Source: Lysobacterales bacterium (GTDB taxonomy: Bacteria > Pseudomonadota > Gammaproteobacteria > Xanthomonadales > SZUA-36). From it: a DNA stretch of 32,930 bases. The translations under genes and the position numbers were made by a program. Of the stretch, positions 22,910 through 32,169 are shown one piece after another; position 1 is the first letter of the stretch, and each line of letters opens with the position of its first letter. The notes below the pieces were generated by a model. It saw only the letters and a list, made by a program, of their open reading frames with translations, made no database searches and was not told where the DNA came from. The stretch is taken from positions 1 through 32,930 of the forward strand of contig JAOZKI010000024.1 in assembly GCA_029935455.1 (NCBI GenBank), in the 5' to 3' direction.

Positions 22910-24807
22910 GCGGAAGCGGAGCGTAGCGGCGCTTCCAGCCCCATTTGCTGCATGCGTTCCTGAATGCGGCGGCTGATACCGGCTTCGTCCAGGTCGTCCT
23001 CTTGCAGGCACTCTTCACGGGAACCGTGCTCGATATAGCGATCACTGAGACCAAGGTTCAGAACGGGCACCGTAAGACCTTCGGCAGCGAGCAGTTCGTT
23101 CACGCCACTGCCGGCGCCGCCGGCAACGGCATTTTCTTCTACTGTCACCAGCAGGTCATGGCTGCGGGCCATGCGGCATAGCAGTTCCCGATCCAAGGGC
23201 TTCACAAAACGCATATTGATCACGGTCGCGTCCAGCTGTTCCGCCAGCGCTTCACAGGGTGCGAGCATGCTGCCAAAGGCCAGCAGGGCGACGCGACGGC
23301 CTTCGCGGCGCGTTTCGGCCTTGCCGATGGGAATGGTGGCGAAGTCGCTGGCGGGAATCCGTCCCGGACCTTTGCCGCGTGGATAGCGTACCGCTGCCGG
23401 TCCGGCATGCTTGAAGCCAGTGCTCAGCATGCGTCGACATTCGTCTTCATCGGCGGGCGTCATGATGACCAGGTTGGGAATGCAACGCATAAAGGACAGG
23501 TCAAAGGCGCCTGCGTGCGTCGGGCCATCGGGCCCCACCAGGCCAGCGCGGTCGATGGCAAAAAGTACCGGCAGGTTCTGCAGGGCCACATCATGAATCA
23601 TCTGGTCGTAAGCACGCTGTAGAAAGGTGCTGTAAATGGCGACCACCGGATGGCTGTCTTCACAGGCCATGCCCGCGGCCAGGGTTACCGCATGCTGCTC
23701 GGCGATGCCCACGTCAAAGTACTGTTCCGGAAAACGTTCAGCGAATTCCACCATGCCCGAGCCCTCGCGCATGGCGGGCGTAATGGCCAGTAGGCGTCGG
23801 TCCTGGGCGGCCATGTCGCACAGCCAGCGTCCGAACACCTCCGTATAGCTGGGGGCGCTTTCGCTGCTGGCGGGTTGGCTGGGTGCCACGCCCCGCTCGC
23901 GGTCGAACGGCCCCACCGCATGATATTTGACCGGATCGGCCTCGGCCGGCGCATAGCCTTTACCTTTCTTGGTGATAATGTGCAGCAGGTTCGGGCCCTC
24001 CACGGACTGGGCCGTGCGCATGATGGTCAGTAGCGCCGGCAAGTCGTGGCCGTCGATGGGCCCGAGATAGTTGAAGCCCAGTTCTTCAAACAGCGTACTG
24101 GGCATGACCATGCCTTTCACATGTTCTTCCCAGCGGCTCATAAAGCGCCAGGTGGCCGAGTCCCGGTCCATCATGCGCTTGCTGCGCTCCCGCAGGCTGG
24201 TCACTGTCGGGCCGCTCATGAGCCGACCCAGCATGCGGGTCATGGCGCCGACATTGGGGCTGATGCTCATCTGATTCTCGTTCAGCACCACCAGCATATT
24301 GGGGTTAACGTCACCGCCGTGATTCAGCGCCTCAAAGGCCATGCCGGCGGTCATGCCGCCATCGCCGATAACCGCCGCAACCCGCCGGTCCTCGCCGAGA
24401 CGGTCCGCGGCCAGTGCCATGCCCAGGCCCGCACTGACGGAGGTTGAAGAATGGCCGACGCCAAAGGTATCGAACTCGCTCTCGCCGCGTTTCGGAAAGG
24501 GGGCCAGACCGTCCTTGCGCTTGATGGACGTGATCTGATCTCGTCGACCGGTCAGGATCTTGTGCGGATAGGCCTGATGGCCCACATCCCAGACAATCCG
24601 GTCATGGGGCGTCTCGTAGAGATAATGCAGCGCTACGGTCAGCTCAATGCAGCCCAGACCCGCGCCAAAGTGCCCGCCGGCACTGGCTACGGAATCGATC
24701 AGAAACTCACGCAGCTCCGATGCAACCTGTGGCAACTGGGTTTCATCCAGCTGGCGCAGATCTGCGGGGCTGTTGATCGTGTCGAGCAATGGATACCGGC
24801 TTGCCAT
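22906..24807 (-). CDS. dxs: 1-deoxy-D-xylulose-5-phosphate synthase
   Basis: DXS (633 aa) joins pyruvate and glyceraldehyde 3-phosphate with thiamine diphosphate, the first step of the MEP isoprenoid route. [16 protein letters not shown], the cofactor motif GDGGMTAG (148-155) with Asn in [11 protein letters not shown], and the PYR-domain [11 protein letters not shown] and [18 protein letters not shown] are all present. ATG 24807 is chosen because it starts [13 protein letters not shown], the family N-terminus, with AGGA about 6 nt upstream; a longer frame from 24840 would overlap ispA. ispA, one step further down the isoprenoid route, is immediately upstream. Confidence 0.97.
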   Translation of the reverse strand: MASRYPLLDTINSPADLRQLDETQLPQVASELREFLIDSVASAGGHFGAGLGCIELTVALHYLYETPHDRIVWDVGHQAYPHKILTGRRDQITSIKRKDGLAPFPKRGESEFDTFGVGHSSTSVSAGLGMALAADRLGEDRRVAAVIGDGGMTAGMAFEALNHGGDVNPNMLVVLNENQMSISPNVGAMTRMLGRLMSGPTVTSLRERSKRMMDRDSATWRFMSRWEEHVKGMVMPSTLFEELGFNYLGPIDGHDLPALLTIMRTAQSVEGPNLLHIITKKGKGYAPAEADPVKYHAVGPFDRERGVAPSQPASSESAPSYTEVFGRWLCDMAAQDRRLLAITPAMREGSGMVEFAERFPEQYFDVGIAEQHAVTLAAGMACEDSHPVVAIYSTFLQRAYDQMIHDVALQNLPVLFAIDRAGLVGPDGPTHAGAFDLSFMRCIPNLVIMTPADEDECRRMLSTGFKHAGPAAVRYPRGKGPGRIPASDFATIPIGKAETRREGRRVALLAFGSMLAPCEALAEQLDATVINMRFVKPLDRELLCRMARSHDLLVTVEENAVAGGAGSGVNELLAAEGLTVPVLNLGLSDRYIEHGSREECLQEDDLDEAGISRRIQERMQQMGLEAPLRSASA

Positions 24808-24817
24808 AAAAGTCCTG

Positions 24818-25738
24818 TCAGTGGGAGCGGTGGATGGCATATTCCGCCAACCATCTTAAAACGTGGGTGTCACCGGGCAATCCTTCAAGCTCAGCGATGG
24901 CTTGTGCACACAGTTTTTGTGCCTGTGCCTGAGAGGCCTGCATGCCCAGGACGGAGGGAAAAGCCGGCTTGTTCCGAGCCGCGTCGGCATGCACGGGTTT
25001 GCCCGTGTCCTGGCTGCTGGCCGTTACATCGAGTACATCGTCATGAATCTGGAAGGCCAGCCCCACGGCTTCCCCGTAGCGCGCCAGCTGATCGCCCCAC
25101 GGTTCAGGCTTACTGGCCAGACGTGCGGGCGCGGTCACACAGACGCGGATCAGGGCCCCGGTTTTGAGCCGATGCATGGTTTCCAGCGCTTCGTAATCGA
25201 TGGTCTGGTCGATGGCTGCCAGATCAAGCATCTGTCCGCCGGCCATGCCGCCGGCACCGCAGGCGGAAGCGATCTCCCGGATGATCTGTACCTGAGCCAA
25301 TGGCTTTTGCGACAGCATCGGGTCGCTGGCGAGCACCTCAAACGCCAGCGCCTGCAGGGCATCTCCCGCGAGAATGGCCGTCGCTTCGTCGAACTGCCGG
25401 TGATTGCTGGCTTGTCCACGCCGCAGATCATCGTCATCCATGGCCGGCAGGTCATCATGGATCAGGGAGTAGCTATGAATCAGCTCGATCGCTGCGGCGA
25501 TCGCGAACAGGGCCGCAGGGCCAAGCCCCAGCGCCTGGCCAGCACCGAAAACCAGCAGCGGGCGCATGCGTTTGCCGCCCGCCAGTGCTGAGTAGCGCAT
25601 GGACGCTAGCAGGCGCTCCGGTGCGCCGCCACGGGTGGCCAGCAGCGACGCGAATTGCGGTTCGAAGTCGCTAAGCCACTGTGCCAGCAGTTCCCGCGGC
25701 TCAGGCGTCGGGATCGAAGGGCTGTGCGGAAGACTCAT
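24818..25738 (-). CDS. ispA: (2E,6E)-farnesyl diphosphate synthase
   Basis: IspA (306 aa) condenses isopentenyl and dimethylallyl diphosphates to geranyl and farnesyl diphosphate. The first Asp-rich motif is [10 protein letters not shown] (95-104) and the second is DDVLD (233-237). GGKRMRP (54-60) binds diphosphate, and LKTGALIR is also present. The chosen ATG 25738 gives about 10 residues more than E. coli IspA and overlaps the end of xseB by 38 nt; AAAGG lies just before it. No better downstream start was seen. The order xseB-ispA-dxs is the classic gammaproteobacterial one. Confidence 0.95.
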   Translation of the reverse strand: MSLPHSPSIPTPEPRELLAQWLSDFEPQFASLLATRGGAPERLLASMRYSALAGGKRMRPLLVFGAGQALGLGPAALFAIAAAIELIHSYSLIHDDLPAMDDDDLRRGQASNHRQFDEATAILAGDALQALAFEVLASDPMLSQKPLAQVQIIREIASACGAGGMAGGQMLDLAAIDQTIDYEALETMHRLKTGALIRVCVTAPARLASKPEPWGDQLARYGEAVGLAFQIHDDVLDVTASSQDTGKPVHADAARNKPAFPSVLGMQASQAQAQKLCAQAIAELEGLPGDTHVLRWLAEYAIHRSH

Positions 25739-25940
25739 CGTCGGCCTTTAGCAGTTGCTCAATGCTGAGCTGAGCATTATCGAGGACGCGCTGGCAATGC
25801 CGTGTGAGTTCCACACCGCGTTTGAATTCATCCAGCGATTCATCCAGTGGCAGGTCTCCTGACTCCAGCTTACGCACCAGGGCTTCCAGCTCGCCCAGTG
25901 CGGCTTCAAAATCAGGTTTTTCCGTCGCATTCTCGGCCAT
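25701..25940 (-). CDS. xseB: Exodeoxyribonuclease VII small subunit
   Basis: XseB (79 aa) is the small helical subunit of the single-strand exonuclease VII. PDFEAALGELEALVRKLESGDLPLDESL (helix pair) and FKRGVELTRHCQRVLDNAQ are the family signature; the C-terminus is acidic. Length matches E. coli. It is 51 nt after tilS, with AGGA 9 nt before the ATG, and its end overlaps the ispA start. The large subunit gene xseA is not in the window, as is common. Confidence 0.95.
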   Translation of the reverse strand: MAENATEKPDFEAALGELEALVRKLESGDLPLDESLDEFKRGVELTRHCQRVLDNAQLSIEQLLKADDESSAQPFDPDA

Positions 25941-25991
25941 GAATCGTGTTTCCTGGTGGCGGGCAACAGAGCCCGGAAAAGTGGGGCTATT

Positions 25992-27353
25992 TTACCGTGT
26001 GCGCGGCGCTACTGCATGCTTCCAGGCCCAGGCCATGCCCCGGTCTTTGGGTGACCAACGCAATTGGGCACCGCAGGCGGCCAGTTCGCGTGCAAAGGGC
26101 TGGTAGAGCAGTTCATCACCCACGGCGAGAATCTGGTCGCCACGGCGCAAAACGGGCAGGCCGTCGCGCTGCCAGGGAGGGAATCCCCGTTCACGCAGCC
26201 AGTCCTTCAGCTGCAAATGCGGTCCATCAGCGCGGCGTTGAAATCGATCTCCGGGCTGACGGGAGCCCAGGTTGAGCGGTTTCTCCAGCCGCTCTGCACC
26301 GAGGAGTTCCAACTGGCCACAATGGGCCGTCAGGCGCTCCGAAGGCTGTCCATTCCAGGGTGAATGCTCGGGAACTCGCTCGGCCCTGATGGGGTCAAGC
26401 CACAGCAGTCCGCGGTGATGGAGTAGCTCATGCCCGGCCCAGTGCATGGCGATCCGATCATCATCGCCACGCGCAGCCAGCTGTGCACACAGGGCCAGGA
26501 GCTGGCGTCGGGGGGCGGGTGCCGCCTGCAGCGTCCGCAGCCAGCCACGCAGGAGCAGTAGCAACCGGTCTTGATGTAGTTCGGCGGGCGGCAGTTTCAG
26601 AACGCCTGGCATGGGCGTTTGCCGCGCCAGTAGTTGTCGGGTGTCCGCCTGCAGTAATTGGTCGCTGGTGGCACAGTGCTGCGCGCTCTGCGCCAGGGCG
26701 CGGTCTGCCGCAGGCCAACGCGAGCGCAGCCGTGGCAGAATTTCATGTCGCAGATAATTGCGATCGGCATCCGTGCGCTCGTTGGACGGGTCCTGTAGAT
26801 ATGTCCCGCCCTGCTGCGCCAGCCAGTGGTGCAAGCTGGCCCGGGAAAAGCTCAGTAAAGGTCTCAGTAACTGCCCAGCTCCCAGCGGCCGTGCGGCTGG
26901 CATGGCAGCCAGTCCGGCGGGTCCGCTGCCACGCATGAGATTGAGCAGCAGTGTCTCTGCTTGGTCTTCCCGATGGTGGGCCGTGCACACCACATCTCCC
27001 GCTTCCAGCAGGGTTTCCATGGCGTCGTAACGCCAGCGCCGCAGTTGTGCCTCGGGGCTGTCCTTGGGCAGAGGGGACGCCGGCGGTGGCAGGTGGCGAA
27101 AGGGCAGGTCAAGACGCTGGCATGCAAGGGCGCAGTGTTCGGCCCATTTCGGTGCGTCCGCATGGACGCCGTGTTCCACATGAACAGCGGCCAGCTGCAT
27201 GGGTAGCTGCCGCCGCAGGCTGGCCAGGGCCAGCAGTAGGGCGCTTGAGTCAGGCCCACCGCTGTAAGCCACCCAGCAGGTGCCGCCGCTGGGCAGCTGC
27301 TGCGACCAGGGCAGCAGCGCACTGGGTTCAAAACTATGGGGGCCTTGCCCCAT
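25992..27353 (-). CDS. tilS: tRNA(Ile)-lysidine synthetase
   Basis: TilS (453 aa) attaches lysine to C34 of the minor isoleucine tRNA so that it reads AUA and no longer AUG; it is essential where that tRNA exists. The N-terminal PP-loop ATPase motif is SGGPDSS (31-37). Further segments are HVEHGVHADA, VCTAHHREDQAETLLLNLMRGSG and NYLRHEILPRL. The C-terminal domains include LKDWLRERGFPPWQRDGLPVL. The ATG lies 4 nt after the accA stop, with AGGA inside the accA end, so the genes are translated in series. Confidence 0.94.
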   Translation of the reverse strand: MGQGPHSFEPSALLPWSQQLPSGGTCWVAYSGGPDSSALLLALASLRRQLPMQLAAVHVEHGVHADAPKWAEHCALACQRLDLPFRHLPPPASPLPKDSPEAQLRRWRYDAMETLLEAGDVVCTAHHREDQAETLLLNLMRGSGPAGLAAMPAARPLGAGQLLRPLLSFSRASLHHWLAQQGGTYLQDPSNERTDADRNYLRHEILPRLRSRWPAADRALAQSAQHCATSDQLLQADTRQLLARQTPMPGVLKLPPAELHQDRLLLLLRGWLRTLQAAPAPRRQLLALCAQLAARGDDDRIAMHWAGHELLHHRGLLWLDPIRAERVPEHSPWNGQPSERLTAHCGQLELLGAERLEKPLNLGSRQPGDRFQRRADGPHLQLKDWLRERGFPPWQRDGLPVLRRGDQILAVGDELLYQPFARELAACGAQLRWSPKDRGMAWAWKHAVAPRTR

Positions 27354-27357
27354 GGGG

Positions 27358-28314
27358 CTAATCCTTAAAGCGTCCGAGTGACAGCAGCCGCTGGTAGCGC
27401 TGATCCAGCAGTTCGTCAGTGTTCAGCTGCGTGAGTTCGCCCAGTTGGGCCTCCAGGCAGTCAGCAACGCTGGTGGCCACGGTCTGCGGATCCTTATGCG
27501 CACCGCCGAGCGGTTCGGGAATGACCTGATCGACCAGCTTGAGACGCGACAGGCGATCCGAGGTGATGCCGAGCGCGGAAGCCGCTTCCTGCGCATTGGC
27601 GGCGTCCTTCCACAGAATCGATGCGCAGCCCTCAGGTGAGATCACCGAGTAGGTACTGTACTGCAGCATGTTGACGCGGTCACCGACACCGATAGCGAGC
27701 GCTCCGCCGGAACCGCCCTCGCCGATGATGGTGCAGATAATCGGGGTGCGCAGACGTGACATGGTGGCCAGGTTGCGTGCGATCGCTTCTGATTGGCCGC
27801 GCTCTTCCGCACCCACACCGGGATAGGCGCCGGGGGTGTCAATGAAGGTGATGATGGGCAGGCTGAAACGTTCCGCCATGTTCATCAGGCGCAGCGCTTT
27901 TCGGTAGCCCTCGGGTCGCGGCATGCCAAAGTTCCGAAACACCTTGGCTTTTGTGTCGCGGCCTTTCTGATGTCCAATCACCATGACCGCGCGATTGCGA
28001 AAGCGCGCCAGACCGCCGACGATGGCATGGTCATCGGCAAAGGCCCGATCCCCATGGAGTTCATGGAACTCCTCGAACAGCAGATCAACATAGTCCAGCG
28101 TGTAGGGCCGCAGCGGATGGCGGCTCAGTTGGGACACCTGCCAAGGGTCCAGGTTGGAGAAAATATGCTCCACCTTCTGTTGCATCTTGGCCTGCAGCCG
28201 CTGGATCTCTTCCTCGAGGTTCAGGGCGTTATCGGAGCCGACGTTTCGTAGTTCGTCGATCTTCTCCTGCAGCTCGGCAATGGGCTGCTCGAAATCAAGG
28301 TAATTCGGATTCAC
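27358..28314 (-). CDS. accA: Acetyl-CoA carboxylase carboxyltransferase subunit alpha
   Basis: AccA (318 aa) forms the carboxyltransferase with AccD and makes malonyl-CoA, the committed step of fatty acid synthesis. [19 protein letters not shown] is the family N-terminus, starting at GTG 28314. [56 protein letters not shown] and [13 protein letters not shown] are the core segments. It is between gluQ (39 nt upstream) and tilS (4 nt downstream). accA-tilS is a common neighbourhood. Confidence 0.97.
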   Translation of the reverse strand: MNPNYLDFEQPIAELQEKIDELRNVGSDNALNLEEEIQRLQAKMQQKVEHIFSNLDPWQVSQLSRHPLRPYTLDYVDLLFEEFHELHGDRAFADDHAIVGGLARFRNRAVMVIGHQKGRDTKAKVFRNFGMPRPEGYRKALRLMNMAERFSLPIITFIDTPGAYPGVGAEERGQSEAIARNLATMSRLRTPIICTIIGEGGSGGALAIGVGDRVNMLQYSTYSVISPEGCASILWKDAANAQEAASALGITSDRLSRLKLVDQVIPEPLGGAHKDPQTVATSVADCLEAQLGELTQLNTDELLDQRYQRLLSLGRFKD

Positions 28315-28353
28315 GGGCTTCGCTATGCACTCGGGTTGGCGAGAGTATACCCC

Positions 28354-29238
28354 TTAGTGCGGGATCACGATATCGCCACCCTGCTTGGGAATGCGTTCCG
28401 AACGCCAGTTTCTTCTTGCCCATTGCCAGCGTTCGGCCAGCGTTGCATGCGCGGGTGGTGCATGTCCGAGAAAGCGCAGGGCGGCACCCAGTGCAGCCCG
28501 GGGCTCCTGCTGGCTGAGGGGGTCTGAGGCGTAGCGCTTGCCCAGTTTGCGGCCCTGTGGGTCCGTGACCAGCGGCAGATGAAGATAGCCCGTTTCCGGC
28601 AGGCCAAGCAGCGACTGCAGATGACGCTGGCGCGCCGTCGAGTCGAGCAGATCGCTGCCACGCACCACATCGGTGACGCCCTGGAAGGCATCGTCAACCA
28701 CTACGGCCAGTTGGTAGGCCGTGAGCCCATCGGCTCGACGCACCACAAAGTCACCACAGCTTCGCGTGAGGTTTTCCGATTGCGGGCCCTGCAGGCGATC
28801 GTCGAACGTGATGGGGGTGTCGTGGACCCGGGCGCGCAAGGCCCGGCCTTCACGTCCGGGCGGAAGGCCATGGCGACAGGTGCCCGCATAGGGCTCGCCG
28901 GAAGGGATTTCCGAGCGGGTACAGGCGCAGGGAAACAGCCAACCGGCCTGGTTTAGCTGTGCCAGGGCCTGCTCATAGGCTCGGCTGCGCGTGCTTTGCC
29001 ACAGCACATCACCATCCCACTGGAAGCCGAAGCGGCGTAGCTCAGCGAGCTGTGCCTCGGCCGCGCCCGGGACCGTTCGCGGTGGGTCAAGATCCTCGAT
29101 GCGTAACAACCAGTGGCCGTTGCGGCTGCGTGCTTCCAGGTAGCTGCCAACAGCGGCAATTAACGAGCCAAAATGCAGATCGCCGGTAGGCGAGGGCGCA
29201 AAGCGCCCCACATAAGCCGCTGCGCCAGCGCGAGCCAT
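28354..29238 (-). CDS. gluQ: Glutamyl-Q tRNA(Asp) synthetase
   Basis: GluQ (294 aa) is a truncated glutamyl-tRNA synthetase paralogue that puts glutamate on queuosine 34 of tRNA(Asp) rather than on the tRNA end. The HIGH-like motif is in RFAPSPTGDLHFGSL and the KMSK-like motif is KLGKR. The zinc site has CAC in CACTRSE and Cys in YAGTC. The anticodon-binding C-terminal domain of full synthetases is absent, as expected. It starts 3 nt after the stop of the FimX-like gene, so the two are probably translationally coupled. It is usually found after dksA, which is not the case here. Confidence 0.92.
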   Translation of the reverse strand: MARAGAAAYVGRFAPSPTGDLHFGSLIAAVGSYLEARSRNGHWLLRIEDLDPPRTVPGAAEAQLAELRRFGFQWDGDVLWQSTRSRAYEQALAQLNQAGWLFPCACTRSEIPSGEPYAGTCRHGLPPGREGRALRARVHDTPITFDDRLQGPQSENLTRSCGDFVVRRADGLTAYQLAVVVDDAFQGVTDVVRGSDLLDSTARQRHLQSLLGLPETGYLHLPLVTDPQGRKLGKRYASDPLSQQEPRAALGAALRFLGHAPPAHATLAERWQWARRNWRSERIPKQGGDIVIPH

Positions 29239-29241
29239 TGG

Positions 29242-31335
29242 CTACTGGCCGATGACCCGGGGTTCTTCCTGTAGAAAGTCGCCGGAAACCAGTTTTACGC
29301 CGCTCTGCCACAACAGCGCTAAATCTTGGGAGGTAGGGATGTTGCTGGCGATGGTCTGGATGTGCTGCTGGGACGCGCTGCTCACTACTGTGCGAATGTG
29401 GTCCAGGCGTTCCGGATGATCCTGCAGTTCGCCCGTGAGCGTGGATGACAGGGTGACGTATTGCAGCTCCAGGCACTCCAATAGCGCAAGCTGCTTGGGG
29501 TCATTTTCCAGCCCCGTGAGCGCGAATCCGATGCCGCTGCCAGCCAGTTCTTCCTGGACCCGACGAGCGGCTCGAGGTTGTTGTTGCGCCGCGCGTGCCG
29601 GCCACTGCAGCACTACCCGCTTGCCGGGGATACGCAGATCCTGCAGCGTACGCTGAAACCAGGTAGCAAAGCTGAAGTCCTGCAGCGAATTTCCGCTGAC
29701 CGCCAGCAATTGGCGTGCATCGCTGTCGGCCACGGCCCGCAGCAATCCCGGCAGGATATGCCGATCGATCTGGCTGGCCAGCTGTCCGCGTTCAGCAGCC
29801 GGCATAAAGCTGGCAGCGGCCAGGTCGCCATTTTCCTCATGCATGAAGTACCGATTCTCCACCAGACCCTCTGGTTCCCCTTCGAGGCTGCTGATGGAGC
29901 GCTGTACCGTGTAGAAGTCTTCGTTCTCCAGGGCGTAGCGAATGCGCGCTTGCCACTCACTCTCTTCGTCATCGGAGATGCCCGCGGCCAGTGCGGGCTT
30001 GTAGCGTTTCACCATATTGCCTTCCGCGCAGGCGAGCGCGCAGGCATGGCGTGCCTTTTCCAGACAGTCGTCTGCCTCATGGTGTTGTTGCCGGTCCAAA
30101 AGCAGCAGTCCCACGCTGCCAGTTTTTGGCAGGGGAAAGCCCGGTTGCTCAGGTCCCAGCTGCTCAATGCCGCTGCGAATCTTCTCCGCCAGACGGCGCA
30201 GGCTGGCTTTGTCTCGACGGTAGGCGAAGATGGCATAAGCCTGATCATTGATTCGCGCAATGTCGTCCTGTTCCTCCAGGCAGCTGAGTAACTCGTCAGC
30301 CGTCGCCTGCACGTAATGATCCATCTCTGTAATCGAAAGCTCACGCAGCTGCTCGATGCTGTCATCCAGCTCCAGGAAGTACACGGCGGCGCTTTCCTGT
30401 TCGGGAATGCTACCCAGGCGCTCATTGAGATGCTGCAGGAATGGACCGCGTCGGAACATGCCGGTCAGCGGGTCCAGCGGGCTCTCGCCGGACGTGGGCT
30501 TTGATTCCCTTGCCGGGGCGGTCCCTAGGGCTGCCGTTTCGGGCCCTGGGGCCGCTGCCGGTAGGGGGGCGGCGGCCTGCCGAGGCTGGTCTTCTACCAC
30601 CAGCAGCTGCACGCAGTTCTCGCCTTCAAAACGCACCGAGGCAAATTGGACCGTGGATTCGATCGGTTCGCCCTGCTGCGGAATGAATTTGAATGGTTGA
30701 GGTCCAGCGGGGAACTCGTCCCGTCCGAAAGCGCGAATCAGTGCCTTCAGGTCCGTATTGTCCTGCTGCAGGATCTCGAGTAGGGAAATACCCGCAAGCT
30801 GCTCCAGCGTGTCAACGCCAATCAGCTCCAGATAGGCGGCGTTGGCAGCGACATGCAAGCCTTCGTGCAGATAGGCTACCGGGTCCCGGGTGCTGTTGAG
30901 CAGCAGGCCCAGCCGTTCTTCCAGTTCTTCTTCTTGCTGCCGGTGCTGACTGGCTGACTGAGTTGCCTGATCCAGCGTTATCAGCTGCCTGACCAGCCCC
31001 GTCAGCTGTTCATCACGACCAATCAGAAAAGCGGGTGCGACGGCGCCGGCCTCCTGGAGTGCCGCTGACTCGGCGGCAGCGGCTTCGACCGCGAGAAAGA
31101 TGTTGGTCTGCTGGCACATCTGTGCTGCCACGGTAAGCGGCATGAGCGTCGATGCCATACTGGTATACAGGGCAAGCACCGGGCGGTGATCGGCCGCCAG
31201 TCGTTCTAGCTTGGCGACATTATCGGCATGCAAAACGCGAATTGAAATTCCTGCATTTCTTAGCGTGCTATTGATTTGCACGGCACGATCAGGCTGCGGG
31301 TCAATTACCAGTAGGAAGGCATGTCTGTCTTGCAT
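29242..31335 (-). CDS. fimX: FimX-like protein: REC-like, PAS, degenerate GGDEF and degenerate EAL domains
   Basis: A 697-aa cytosolic protein with the domain order of FimX, a c-di-GMP receptor for type IV pilus function in Pseudomonas and Xanthomonas. Residues about 1-125 form a response-regulator-like domain, about 140-250 a PAS domain (NSTRDPVAYLHEGLHVAANA), about 251-285 a Pro/Ala linker, about 286-450 a GGDEF-fold domain (LDPLTGMFRRGPFLQHL) and about 460-697 an EAL-fold domain ending in SGVKLVSGDFLQEEP. GGDEF is replaced by RINDQ (361-365). The EAL motif position reads about RYF (495-497), and the usual catalytic Glu, Asn, Asp and Lys segments are not recognisable. Enzyme activity is therefore unlikely. 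The frame opens at 31563, but the upstream 76 codons are unlike any domain; ATG 31335 is preferred. Confidence 0.72.
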   Translation of the reverse strand: MQDRHAFLLVIDPQPDRAVQINSTLRNAGISIRVLHADNVAKLERLAADHRPVLALYTSMASTLMPLTVAAQMCQQTNIFLAVEAAAAESAALQEAGAVAPAFLIGRDEQLTGLVRQLITLDQATQSASQHRQQEEELEERLGLLLNSTRDPVAYLHEGLHVAANAAYLELIGVDTLEQLAGISLLEILQQDNTDLKALIRAFGRDEFPAGPQPFKFIPQQGEPIESTVQFASVRFEGENCVQLLVVEDQPRQAAAPLPAAAPGPETAALGTAPARESKPTSGESPLDPLTGMFRRGPFLQHLNERLGSIPEQESAAVYFLELDDSIEQLRELSITEMDHYVQATADELLSCLEEQDDIARINDQAYAIFAYRRDKASLRRLAEKIRSGIEQLGPEQPGFPLPKTGSVGLLLLDRQQHHEADDCLEKARHACALACAEGNMVKRYKPALAAGISDDEESEWQARIRYALENEDFYTVQRSISSLEGEPEGLVENRYFMHEENGDLAAASFMPAAERGQLASQIDRHILPGLLRAVADSDARQLLAVSGNSLQDFSFATWFQRTLQDLRIPGKRVVLQWPARAAQQQPRAARRVQEELAGSGIGFALTGLENDPKQLALLECLELQYVTLSSTLTGELQDHPERLDHIRTVVSSASQQHIQTIASNIPTSQDLALLWQSGVKLVSGDFLQEEPRVIGQ

Positions 31336-31589
31336 AATTTGAATTAAGTCCTGAATATAAATCCATTTAAAACATATATTAAGGGTAAATACCTCAATAC
31401 ATTTGTCGGGCTTTTCCGGCCCTTTCGCGTGCCAGCAATGGAGCCGCCGGAGCCACTGGCTGCGACATGGCTGAAGCGACGCTGCTTTCAGGGTATTATG
31501 CCTGCTTTCTCGGTATGCAGACATCTGCCTATCTTGGCAAAATCCGGCAGCCGACACGAACAACCTGCAGACAGGAAACGGAGCAGCGC
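31336..31589. other. Divergent control region between the FimX-like gene and efp
   Basis: No gene is seen. The part next to the FimX-like gene (about 31330-31410) is AT-rich against a GC-rich background and includes an inverted repeat GGTA-AA-TACC (31384-31393). On the plus strand TATTAT (31494-31499) could be a -10 box for efp, with no good -35. No confident promoter can be named. Confidence 0.35.
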
Positions 31590-32159
31590 ATGGCTTCTTA
31601 TAGTACTAACGAATTTCGCAGTGGTTTAAAGATCATTCTGGATGGTGATCCCTATAACATTGTCGAAAATGAGTTCGTCAAACCGGGTAAGGGGCAGGCG
31701 TTCAACCGCGTCAAAATTCGTAATCTGATCACGGGGCGGGTCATTGAAAGAACGTTCAAATCCGGCGAATCGGTGGAAGCCGCTGACGTGTTTGAGACGG
31801 ACGTGCAGTACCTCTACAGCGATGGGGAAGACTGGCACTTCATGCACCCGGAGTCTTTTGAGCAGTATGCCTGCGGCAAGGACATTATCGGTGACGGCGC
31901 TCAGTGGATGAAAGAAGAGGACATGTGTTCCATGACCTTGTTCAACGGCGCGCCGCTGAGTGTGTTGCCGCCCAAGTTTACGGTCATGAAGATTATTGAA
32001 ACGGATCCCGGTCTCCGTGGTGACACCTCCGGCAGCGGTGGCAAGCCGGCCACGCTGGAATCCGGTGCGGTGGTGCGCGTACCTCTGTTTGTTCAGGAGG
32101 GTGAGGTGATCAAGGTCGACACACGCACTGGCGAATACGTGGCCCGCGTGAAGGACTGA
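31590..32159 (+). CDS. efp: Translation elongation factor P
   Basis: EF-P (189 aa) relieves ribosome stalling at polyproline stretches. The three-domain protein starts [37 protein letters not shown] holds Lys34, the residue that is modified in E. coli (beta-lysylation); the loop here is the same, so an EpmA/EpmB-type modification is likely but those genes are not in the window. [25 protein letters not shown] is the C-terminal domain. ATG 31590 starts the family sequence at the right length; the frame continues up to 31467 but that part has no homology-like character. A GGA run lies upstream. Confidence 0.97.
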   Translation: MASYSTNEFRSGLKIILDGDPYNIVENEFVKPGKGQAFNRVKIRNLITGRVIERTFKSGESVEAADVFETDVQYLYSDGEDWHFMHPESFEQYACGKDIIGDGAQWMKEEDMCSMTLFNGAPLSVLPPKFTVMKIIETDPGLRGDTSGSGGKPATLESGAVVRVPLFVQEGEVIKVDTRTGEYVARVKD

Positions 32160-32169
32160 TAGATTCCGC

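Noticed and set aside
31336-31563. N-terminal extension of the FimX-like protein to 31563
   Set aside because: The added 76 residues do not resemble a domain, are Cys/Trp/Arg-rich, and would cover the shared control region with efp. The receiver-like fold starts at 31335.
31467-31589. N-terminal extension of EF-P to 31467
   Set aside because: EF-P starts with the conserved [11 protein letters not shown] segment; the longer product exceeds the family length.
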